NCBI GenBank assembly: GCA_001986395.2
Contig: MQVO02000020.1
Span: 62,001-126,000 of the forward strand
Origin: Irpex lacteus
Lineage: Eukaryota > Basidiomycota > Agaricomycetes > Polyporales > Irpicaceae
Reading direction: 5' to 3'
DNA: 64,000 nt
The notes below the pieces were generated by a model, which searched no databases, was not told the origin of the DNA, and saw only the letters and a program-made list of their open reading frames with translations. A program made the position numbers and the translations under genes. Below are positions 1 through 10,360 of the stretch, one piece after another; the stretch's first letter is position 1, and every line of letters starts with the position of its first letter.

Positions 1-1675
1 CCCGGAGTTTATCTCCCAGCGTCGTCGCTGGCTTAACGGTTCCCTCTTTGCATCTGTGCATGCGACTGTCTTCTTCTTCAGAATTTGGACCTCGGGGCAG
101 AACTTCTTCCGCAAGATTCTGCTGCAGGTGTGTGTTTCAGCTTTCGTAGTGTGTCGCCGTGTATGTAATTGTGTGTCGCAGATCGAGTTCATTTACAACG
201 CCGTCCAACTGATCTTCACCTGGACCTCCCTCGCAAACTTCTACTTGGCATTCTTCTTCGTGAGTGACCAATCACTCCGTGCCATAACATTACCTGATGT
301 TTCCGTTACAGCTGGTGTCATCGGCTACCTCGAGCCCGGAGACTGACGCTTTCAACTTCCTGAGCAAGGGAGCCGGAACTGACGTATTCGAAGTGTTCTT
401 GAAAGTACGCCGACGATCGATTTTATTAACGAACTGCATGCTCATCACCCGTGAATAGCTGTACATTGCACTCATCTTCGTGGTCACTGTTTGTTCTCTT
501 GGTAACCGGCCGCAGGTAAGAGCCTCTATTAAGCCGTGACATCAGTCGATTACTTACAAACCACAGGGATCTAAATGGACGTACTCACTGTGCATATTCC
601 TGTTTGGTCTTTGCGCGATCATCACCCTCTGGTGTGCCGGCTACACGGTCTACCTGGCAGTGCCACATACACTCGCCGGTTGGAAAGATCTTCCCCAGTA
701 AGGCATTATCCGTTTCATATCCTGCCTTTACTCACCGGTTCTATAGCCTCATTCAGACCAACGCTACCTTCCGTGACATTGTCATCTCTCTTGTTGCGAC
801 TTACGGCCTTTACCTCATCAGTTCGCTCATGCATTTCGAACCTTGGCACATGGTCACCTCATTCGTTCAGTACCTGTTCCTGCAACCGAGTTGTAAGTTC
901 ATCTCCCTTTCTTAGCGTGTTCACATCTCTCACAGACATCTCCGTAGACATCAACATTCTGAGTGAGTACCGCTGTTGAGACATGATGTCACAGAATTCT
1001 GACCGCAGTTTTAAGTGATGTACGCTATGTGTAACTTGCACGATGTCACCTGGTATGCTTCTAGGTTATATGAAATCAGGCATGCGCTGACTGCATTATT
1101 CTCTCACAGGGGTACCAAGGGTGACAACGGCTCTGCAAAGGACCTGGGTGGTGCCAAGAAATCCAAGGACTCAAACGGCAAGGAAGTTGTCGAAGTTGAG
1201 GTGCCCGCTGCACGCGAGGATGTGGACAAAGTGTGGGCAGCCGCTCGCTCTTCGTTGAGCCACAAGCCGCCTGCGGAGAAAGAGCACCGTGATGCTGCCA
1301 CGAAGCAAGCAGACCATGACCGTAACAGCCGAACAAACGTCGTTCTTGCGTGGGTTGGCACCAACATGTACGTCAACATTTCCGTAGTGTACTTTGAAAT
1401 CTGTTGTGTAAGTGCTCACGCGACCTCTGACGTAGGCTCATGATCCTCGTGTTCACCTCCACGGCGTTCACGAACTTCGTCAAGAAACATATCGAAATCA
1501 CCTCGGATGCTTCGTTCAACCCTTACCTCACCTTCCTCTTTTTCGCCATGTAAGTGTAGAGTGCTTTCACGCAGGTTACGTCATCTGACGCACATATTTC
1601 TCCAGGGCTGGCATGTCTGCCATGCGTTTTGTTGGATCTTTCTTGTACCTTGTGCTTCGACTTTTCGGCCAATGA
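1..1675 (+). CDS. CHS: Chitin synthase, C-terminal part (5' truncated by window edge)
   Basis: Chitin synthases are plasma-membrane family 2 glycosyltransferases that polymerise UDP-GlcNAc into chitin. The window opens inside the catalytic domain at the product-binding signature [10 protein letters not shown] run of hydrophobic segments follows ([53 protein letters not shown]), then [18 protein letters not shown], a charged loop and a last pair of membrane helices ending at a TGA at 1673-1675. Exons read here: 1-127, 182-259, then pieces near 312-410, 459-515, 568-697 and 750-894, a 15-nt micro-exon 948-962, and pieces from 1016, from about 1110, from about 1440 and from about 1605. The WGTKGD region and topology fit division 1 (classes I-III); I did not settle the class. 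The 3' end converges on the enoyl-CoA hydratase gene. Confidence 0.95.
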
Positions 1676-2054
1676 TCAACGACACCCAAGCGTCCGTTGA
1701 GGCTCGATTATCTCCCCCGATCCGAACCAACATCCTTCGTATTCATGTACCATTGCCGGACCTTTGGTGCACCTCGTTACGACGATACTTTTGTACTTTA
1801 TTATTATTGTGAGGCCGTATATCTCGTATACCCGCTTGCGTGCCGGCTCGCCTCACTTACTGTCTCCCTTGCGGTTATCTTTTGGGGATCTCATGTGCTT
1901 TATTCCAGATACATTGAAATTTATACAGTACATACTGCAGGCTCACAATATGGATCATCTGTAACCCTATGGGGTTGGGGTGTTGCTATTTTCATAGTTT
2001 CGAGGGGTTTGTCCACACTGGCTTCCGTTTCTGAAGGAAAGGTCAGCTAAAGAG
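1676..2054. other. Convergent intergenic region, no gene seen
   Basis: This lies between the stop of the chitin synthase gene (+) and the stop of the enoyl-CoA hydratase gene (-), so it should hold two 3' UTRs. Open frames here are short, lack recognisable motifs and do not join to neighbouring exons. I see no RNA gene or repeat. Confidence 0.6.
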
Positions 2055-3124
2055 CTAGTGTAAAAAGAGAGAACGGGAGAGTACCTCTGCAAATGCCTTT
2101 AAACCGTTCTACGAGTGGGGCATTGTCAGCTAGTACCTAAATAGAGTCAAGCGTAGCAAGCATACCTTGATGTTCTCTCCGGCATATACCTGTAACGCTT
2201 CCTTGGATCGCGTGTGAGCCACAACGACGTCTTCAACGTCGCTCAGCTGCTGTGCGAGCACCAGCGCTTTCTTGGTGGACTGCACTGCATCTGGCGAATT
2301 CTGGCATAGCTGCTTTGCCCACTCAATGGCGGTTGGTAGGACCTCTGCCTTCGGAACTACCTTGTTCACGCTTTGCAGCGTATCAGCTTGCGCATGTGCA
2401 GCTCGATTATCGAAAACGACTCACAAGCCAAATCGGGCAGCTTCCTGAGCTGTGAGGTTCCTTCCCAAGAGAAGCATCTCCGAGGCAAGCTGATGCCCTA
2501 CTATGCGCGAAAGACGAGGGATCGCTCCCATGATAGCCACAACGCCGCGCTTGACCTCCGGAGTGGCGAGAGTAGCATCCTCCGCTACGATAACGAGGTC
2601 ACAGTTGACGATCATCTCAACGCCACCACCGAAAGCCCCGCCGTTGACTGCTGCAATGATAGGCTTCACCGAGCCCTGTCGGCGGGAGATGGAGCCGAAC
2701 CCGTTGACTTTGAGTTCTGTCTCGCGGCACTCGCTCTCAGGTGTCTTGGTTGACTGAGCTCGTTTATTCCAGCTGTCAAGGCGATGTATTGTATAAGCGA
2801 TCGACTAGCAATATGCTAAGGGAGTACGTACGCGATAAGGTCTGCTCCTGCGCAGAATGCACGTCCCTCGCCCGTGATGATCGTTACCCTGACGCCACAA
2901 CTTCTGAGTACAGCTAGGTACGTACTCGAGACGAGGCCTTACCACAAGCTAGGCTCTCTTTCGACCCAATCCAGTATCCTCTCAATACTCTCATCCATTT
3001 CGGGAGTCATTGCATTCAATGACTTTGGACGGTTGAATGTGAGTAATATGACATGCTCGGCTGGGAAGGAGACCTTGATCTGATCCGTATGAGAGGGAAC
3101 TTGATACTGCGTAGGCGAGCCCAT
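2055..3124 (-). CDS. Enoyl-CoA hydratase/isomerase (crotonase) family protein
   Basis: Crotonase-fold enzymes hydrate 2-enoyl-CoA in beta-oxidation and branched-chain amino acid breakdown. The protein starts MGSPTQYQVPS at 3124. It carries the NRPKSLNAM strand, the CoA/oxyanion segment GRAFCAGADLI, then KPIIAAVNGGAFGGGVE and ATPEVKRGV. The Glu in GGGVE and the Glu in TPE match the two catalytic glutamates of true hydratases, so hydratase activity is plausible. The C-terminal part has the usual KALVLAQQLSD...AGENIK and GLKAFAE stretches. A continuous reading ends at the TAG at 2055-2057, but a possible last intron (2084-2055) would give a slightly different tail. I see neither a clear PTS1 nor a clear mitochondrial presequence, so location is open. 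Confidence 0.9.
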
Positions 3125-3567
3125 GTTGACTTGTCGATGCTTGGAGAGAACCTTGAGGTGTTGCTCGTCGTTGTCGAGTTACAGGGGTGTTCGAAGAGCA
3201 CGGTAATGACACGGCTTTCTTGCAGGCATCATAACGCCCGGGTCAGTGAAGTGATATACCCACCGTAACTGACATCGAGAATCATAAGCTTCAGCCCATA
3301 GCCACTGGTAGTACGGCGGTTGCCTGTCATCGGAAAGATATGACTTGTTCTCCTAGAGGATTGCCAGAGGAAAGAGAGCTCGCGCCAGCAATGAGTTAGT
3401 GGTATGCAGTATAAGAGGACGTTATGACGGTCGAGGGCAACTGAGTTCAAGCTCGGTCTCGTCATGTCTCGTCAGGCTAGTAGGCGCTCATAGATAGAAT
3501 TACTAGATTAATCATCTTTAGCAGTCATAGAAAATGTCACTCCAGAGAATGTTATACATTTAAATAT
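3125..3567. other. Upstream region of the hydratase gene and 3' flank of BMT5
   Basis: Both neighbours are on the minus strand, so this holds the hydratase promoter and the BMT5 3' UTR. The open frames (for example 3229-3465, minus) have no motif I recognise and no spliced continuation, and I do not call them. Confidence 0.55.
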
Positions 3568-4635
3568 TCAGTCTCGGTCTTTAGGCCTTAGGTAGAATTC
3601 CCAAGTCCTGTCTTCTCCTCCCACGCCGGTAGTACCCGTCCCATGGGCTCTCTCGCCTTTCGTCATCCTATGCTCGTATCCCTTCCACATACTACGTTGA
3701 AATACAAACGATCGCAGCTGAACATAACGCGGGTTTGGCGTGCTTCCCGACTTCTGCGGCGGTGGAGGATTTTTCGCGAGCTTTGGCAAGTCCCTGTAGT
3801 GCGATATATCATGAGTCTCGCTCATTGGTGTCTCCGCAAGTAACTTACCACAGAGTATAAGGCGGCACATTGCGCAAAGTGACCAAGACAGTACCTCTGC
3901 TATTAGGTGTCTGGAGCTCATCCTCTGCCTCTGACGCAGAGTCTACTTCAGCGATATCGGAATCTTCTCCGGATGCTTTGCGTTTCCGCCGGCCCTGAGC
4001 TATAGGAACGGGACCTTTTTTGAGGACATGGGGTGCCGATCGCAGGAAGTCAAGTAACAACAGCTGGTTTGTCAAGATATTTCTATCTTGGTCTGAGATA
4101 CCCTTGCCTGGTAAAGCATGCTAAATTAGTCGGTAATGCAGAAGTCTAGACATCTTCTGAAGTAGTCACCTGCGTGAGGAAAGTTCCACACAATCTTGTC
4201 AAACTTCTCGTTTTTTAAAGATGGGTGTTTCTCGAGTTTGGTGGCATCAACTCCGAATAGCACTTCGCCTCCTTTGGTCCTAATGTTCTGAACGATCGCC
4301 ACAGCTTCTGGATACTTCTCAAAGCACTCTTGCTCTGAGTCGGATGCTGTTGCAACAACGTTGGCGGCTGGTAAGTGCTCCAAGGTAGATGGTGGGTCGT
4401 ACAAGAGGGCATGTGCAAAAGAGAAGTTTCCCTCTCCAACCAAAAGAATTCGGTCCGTTGGCTTGAACGGTATCGTCAGAGCGTGCTGGGGTAAAGCTTT
4501 GCTCTTCCCCTTATTGTGTGAAGGTTTCTTGCCCTTCTGCTCAGCTACTTGAGCGGCTTGTTTCGCATCTTGTTTCTTCTTTGCCCTCGCCTGGTGCCCT
4601 GACAATGCTGCCTTGAGTGATGTTTTCTTGCCCAT
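3568..4635 (-). CDS. BMT5: 25S rRNA (uridine-N3)-methyltransferase, BMT5-like
   Basis: BMT5-family enzymes (DUF2431 Rossmann methyltransferases) make m3U in the large-subunit rRNA in the nucleolus. The protein begins MGKKTSLKAALSG with a Lys-rich basic tail of about 50 residues. Then comes the SAM-binding motif DRILLVGEGNFSFA, the acidic-loop segment ATASDSEQECFEKYP, FGVDATKLEKHP and the family signature [20 protein letters not shown], which forms when exon 1 (4635-4170) is spliced to the next exon with the intron starting at 4169. NQLLLLDFLRSAPHVLKKG follows, then an acidic insert with KRKASGEDSD, and a C-terminus ending WEFYLRPKDRD. Its 5' end faces the RAMP4 gene across 257 bp. Nucleolar localisation is inferred from the family. 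Confidence 0.92.
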
Positions 4636-4760
4636 GGTTGTTCGAGCCTCAGTTCAAAACGCCCATTGATCGGATGATGTGCAATCGGCCCTGGTAGAGA
4701 TCCATCGGGAAGCCTTTGGTAAATAAATGTCTGCAAAAGGCAGTTCGAACAAACAACGGT

Positions 4761-4808
4761 TATGAGACGTGGCGGCTGAGCGTCTGCACGTAAAGCACAC
4801 GTCTCATA
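4761..4808. promoter_or_regulatory. 11-bp inverted repeat with GAGACGTG arms in the RAMP4/BMT5 divergent promoter
   Basis: The left arm TATGAGACGTG (4761-4771) and its exact reverse complement CACGTCTCATA (4798-4808) are separated by 26 bp. Each arm contains ACGTG, the core bound by UPR bZIP factors of the Hac1/XBP1 class. It lies 85-132 bp upstream of the RAMP4 start codon and may overlap the 5' UTR. The repeat is seen directly; the regulatory role is inference. Confidence 0.45.
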
Positions 4809-4892
4809 CCGACCACATCCCACACTCGCACACGAGCAGTCGCTCTCACAACCCGAGAAACCAGTCACTCCTTTCATTCATTTATACACAAA

Positions 4893-5193
4893 ATGGTATG
4901 CAGCAGGTCCTTCACGGTCTTATGCGATGGAACTCATACCTGGGATATAGCCGACTGCATTCGAGCTTCGCCAGAAGAACGCCCAGTTCGCCGACCGTGC
5001 TCGTGCAGGCAAGAACCCAGTGAAGCAGTCACGGCAAGACCGTCTGGCAAAGCGTAGCCCCGTTAGCTTGTGGGCCCTGGGTATTATCGTATTTGTAGTG
5101 GTCGGTGGAGGTACGTGCATACCTATTCTTAGACGATAACTACTGACCCTATTCACAGTATTCTTCGAGATCATACGACTCATTTTCTTGTGA
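4893..5193 (+). CDS. RAMP4: RAMP4/SERP1 (Ysy6-type) stress-associated ER membrane protein
   Basis: RAMP4 is a tail-anchored protein of the Sec61 translocon linked to ER stress. The reading uses three exons: 4893-4895 (only the ATG), 4951-5110 and 5159-5193, with introns 4896-4950 (GTATGC...TAG) and 5111-5158 (GTACGT...CAG). The product is 65 residues, close to the family's 65-75. It starts MPTAFELRQKNAQFADRA, followed by the basic GKNPVKQSRQDRLAKRSPV segment, then one C-terminal membrane helix SLWALGIIVFVVVGGVFF, ending EIIRLIFL. The gene is too small and too split for simple ORF calling. The position of the first intron right after the ATG is inferred from frame and splice signals. It shares a promoter with BMT5. 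Confidence 0.88.
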
Positions 5194-5279
5194 TATCCCT
5201 CTGGTTTGGATGCTTCATATGCGTACTATTGTATAACAGATTGTCCCCTGCATTATCATTCTCTGGAACTCAACCTTGT

Positions 5280-7148
<1,869 letters not shown>

Positions 7149-7510
7149 GGTGATACGTGAATTGCTTACAAACTTGTACGACTGTACGAGTTGTCAGCAG
7201 TTTTACAGAAGTGAAGGTTGGGCAATGGTAGTGGTATGGACGAAGTTGTTACTCGGACGCGCCTCAGACGCGATGCATGACTTTGTTTGTCTCACGCGCC
7301 TCGACTCGCGACCTTACAGGAACTCACGGGCAACCGAGATAGAGGCTGCATTTAAGCACACTTTGACTCGCTTAACATAGCCTTATGAGAGTTCGAGCAT
7401 ATGGAGATACAGAGCGATTAGATAGTATACTGGAAGCTATGGGAATGCCAGACAATGGTCCTCCATAAGTCTATGAGGGAATACGAGAAATGGTCATGCT
7501 AGCGTCCAGT
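7149..7510. other. Promoter of the RBBP4-type gene and 3' flank of ATP synthase e
   Basis: This is a 362-bp gap between two minus-strand genes. A plus-strand open frame runs through it (6928-7380), but its first half is the reverse of coding exons of the WD40 gene and it has no motif. Nothing else stands out. Confidence 0.5.
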
Positions 7511-7913
7511 CTATTTTGACTCCTTCTCCCACTTGGCAATGAGCTTCTCAAGGTCGAACTTGGGGTCTTCAGGATCTGTGATAACTGTGAAGAAAGTCGG
7601 AGCGTTTTAGCTACAGTAATGAGGGGCAACACCACAGAGGCGGAATACGTACTGTCGTCCTTCTTCGTACCCTGCTGCTTCTTCTTCCAAGCCTCCTTAG
7701 CCTCAGCTATCAGATGTTCCCGCTCTTGGATGGCATGGTGCTTCTTCTCCTTGTCGTGCTCCTTCTGAAGTGAACGTCTGTGTGTGATACCGTAGAATAC
7801 ACCTGAGAGGAGAGCAGTGTAACGGACGACCTAGCAGCACCAGTAGGGCCTCAGCGCCTTATTACTGAGCAATCATGGAGTGTGCAACGTACGTTCACGG
7901 TTGCGGAGGCCAT
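7511..7913 (-). CDS. ATP21: Mitochondrial F1Fo-ATP synthase subunit e (Tim11/Atp21)
   Basis: Subunit e is a small inner-membrane protein that supports dimerisation of ATP synthase and cristae shape. Exon 1 (7913-7893) encodes MASATVN. After an intron comes VVRYTALLSGVFYGITHRRSLQKEHDKEKKHH, one N-terminal membrane helix containing the GVFYG (GxxxG) dimer motif, then a charged helix (IQEREHLIAEAKEAWKKK) and a final exon ending DPKFDLEKLIAKWEKESK before the TAG at 7511-7513. The total is close to the 90-100 residues usual for fungi. The short exons kept it out of simple ORF lists. It is divergent from the gene starting at 8464. Confidence 0.9.
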
Positions 7914-8463
7914 TTCTTCACCTGCTTAATTCCGAACGTGGGGAGGAGAGGATACGAAAAGGAATGTCTGAAAAGATAGCAGATAAATGTTATGAGTAAC
8001 ACAGCTTTTCGTATAGTTCTTTAAAGACTTACAAGGTGTGTAGACGGTGAGGAAAGAAAGTCCGTTCGGTGAAGGGGTGCGCTCGCTGGAAGACAGCGGG
8101 AAACCCGGGTCGCCGCTACTCAGAGATGGTCACGTGCGTCTTGTCGACCTCGGGCGCTCGATCAAAGCGTCTCGAAAGTAAAGTACTGCTTCTCACTCTC
8201 GTGTCTACAACACTACTACGGTTTGAACGAGGGCCATAATGTTCTCTGTTTAAACAGGACAAGTCTTGTCAATATTTCTGAGATACTCCCTTTTTTCTGC
8301 CACCCCCAGTGTTCCTCAATTACGTGTCACACTACTGCCTTGATCTGTCCACTATAGAACCGGACAACCCGTCATATTCATTTCATTTCGGACGTTCGTT
8401 TCTGCGTTTCTGGGACACGCACAGCCCTTCACTTCTTTTCCCTCGCCAGCAACATCCCACAAC
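7914..8463. other. Divergent promoter region (ATP synthase e / 8464 gene)
   Basis: This is a 550-bp non-coding spacer between two start codons. It contains one CACGTG E-box near 8130 (GGTCACGTGCG) and pyrimidine-rich tracts just upstream of the 8464 start. I see no gene in it. Confidence 0.5.
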
Positions 8464-9889
8464 ATGGCCGACGACGTTGAGATGGACGCCCCCCAGATTT
8501 CTACACTCCGTGAAGAGGAGACACCAGAGCCACAACCATCCCAGGGAGCAAACAAATCATCATCGAAATTTCGGGTGAAACTCGTGGTTGGTGAGGGCAA
8601 GCGGGCAGGCTCTGCCCAGGTTACTCAAGAAAGAGTGCCCTACGTTCCGCATAGCGACGAGGATGAGGACGAGGACGATGAAGAAGACCAACTTATTGAC
8701 GATGATGAAGATGAGCCAAAGGCACTGCCTCCCGTGATACTCCCACCTACTGTATCTGCGCCTGTCATCATGGAGAAGAAAACCGTCGTCTCGAAACGTG
8801 GGGGTAGTACCGCTGGGCGGGGCAGAGGAAGAGGCCGTGGCAGCAGAGGTGGCAAACTAGGGCGTGCAGGTACGGACGCATGTCCATGCTGCTGGCCGCA
8901 TGCTGACTGTATTGTCAAGACATTGGTCCCCCTTTGACAGCATCCGCAAGTATCGATAGTATTGTTACGACTGGTACTGTTGGTGGCAGTATTTCAGCTC
9001 CCCTTGGCACGCCTAAGAAGCGAGGCAGTGGGCTGACCAAGACTGGTTCATCCAGAGGAGGGCCAGGTTCAAGAGGAGGAAAGCGAGGCGCCAAGTAAGT
9101 AAACTTCTTCGTCAATTCTGACCCATCTAATGTCTATATCACATACAGACAGGCGGCAGCTGTGCCTCTTCATATGCGTGATGATGCCGGTAGTGTCAGC
9201 GAGGGTGAGTATTCCTCCAATTTGGCTGTGTGTATGGCTGAATTGTATCAATGTTCTCCTGAGTAGCATACGCCGGTACCGCAGCATCGTCCCCCGCAGC
9301 TCATGACGACCACAGTCCTGATGTGCATGATATCCCCCTCCCCGGTTCATCAGTCCCAATGCTTCCAGCACACCTAGACGATGTGAATCTGGACGGTGTT
9401 CCACTACCGACATATCCACTCCCCTCAAGACCATTCCCAGTACACCCTCCACCCAAAATAGGGAGCGGTTTTGCTCCCATCATTCCTCTCGATAAAAGTG
9501 GAAAACACGTCCGTCATTGGCGACAGGCCCAACGAGAGATCAGAGGCATTGCTGGTGGACGCTGGTTCACAAAAGCTTGGGTAGGTGAGAAGGAATCGGA
9601 GTATGCCACAGCTGCTGCCGCCGTCACGGCTGCCATGCAAGCTATGGCACCTGGAAATCTCCATGATAATGTCTCCGGGCTGGGCCCACTTCCTATACCA
9701 CGGTTGCCGGGCGTGACGATTCCGGGGGTTGGTAGAGGGCGACCCAGGTTGCCTAAGGGTGACATACAGGGCACAAATCCTTCCTCTCGTGCGGAGTCCA
9801 TCGAGTCTATTGCGACCATCCCGAAGAAGCGTACGAATTCCCAAATGTCGGGTATGGAGACTCCTGCAGTATCTGCTACTGTTGGCTAG
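8464..9889 (+). CDS. Acidic/RG-rich probable nuclear protein, tentatively INO80 subunit Ies4-like
   Basis: The start is MADDVEMDAPQIS. The N-terminus contains KFRVKLVVGEGKR, an acidic block (residues about 60-82, mostly Asp/Glu), then a basic block with repeated RGRGRG and RGGK followed in exon 2 by SRGGPGSRGGKRGAK. The C-terminal half has a Pro-rich linker (PLPTYPLPSRPFPVHPPP) and a conserved-looking core KSGKHVRHWRQAQREIRGIAGGRWFTKAWVG. It ends with Ser-rich sequence and the TAG at 9887-9889. The mix of KxxVKL strand, acidic and basic blocks and a Trp-containing core suggests a chromatin protein, and Ies4 of the INO80 remodeller is my best guess. I recognise this weakly and the name should be treated as a hypothesis. 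Introns lie near 8868-8920, 9095-9150, 9205-9265. Confidence 0.7.
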
Positions 9890-10360
9890 AGTTTCAGTTC
9901 TATTCCTCGCTTGTTTCTTGCCTCTCTCTACTTCTTAGTCTCACAGACTCTTGTAGAACACTGAGGTCCTCGTGACGTGATACCATACAGCTACCGAAGT
10001 CTTGTAATGATACTTATTACTGTTCAGCTATTTATACCTACTATGTACCTTCTGCTGAATGATTTGACTAAGTCTCATCGTGTTCCATGAACTACATTCA
10101 ACCTTTACACATCGTACATAGTCCTCCCCCTCCAGTTCCTCGTAGGATTCAACCCATGTCGCTGTGCCACCGTTTGAGATGACATCGAGCGCGAAATTCC
10201 ACGTGCGAATTGATTGAGCAGTGCGCGTAGTCGCGGGTAGCCACTTTCGACCTTCTCCTCTTACGCTGTACAGTATCTCAACTCGTCCACTCGTTCTCGC
10301 CACAATACCACGCAGGGTCCAGCCAGACATACTCTGGCGAACTGAAGAATAACCGACGGA
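9890..10360. other. Gap upstream of DOP1 with a minus-strand open frame
   Basis: This region holds the 3' UTR of the 8464 gene and the DOP1 promoter. It also contains an open frame on the minus strand (ATG at 10330 down to a stop at 10028, 100 codons) with no recognised motif; see findings. Nothing else is visible. Confidence 0.5.
10028..10330 (-). CDS. Possible small unidentified ORF antisense to the DOP1 upstream region
   Basis: From an ATG at 10328-10330 an uninterrupted frame of 100 codons reads MSGWTLRGIVARTSGRVEIL ... and ends QKVHSRYK. The frame stays open further upstream to 10492, across the first DOP1 intron and exon. It has mixed composition, ordinary-looking codon usage, no signal peptide, no membrane helix and no motif I know. 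It could be a short real gene, the last exon of a gene whose other exons I cannot place, or chance. I give it low confidence. Confidence 0.2.
   Translation of the reverse strand: MSGWTLRGIVARTSGRVEILYSVRGEGRKWLPATTRTAQSIRTWNFALDVISNGGTATWVESYEELEGEDYVRCVKVECSSWNTMRLSQIIQQKVHSRYK

Noticed and set aside
9323..9844. Antisense frames to the 8464 gene
   Set aside because: They overlap its last exon entirely and have no independent signal.
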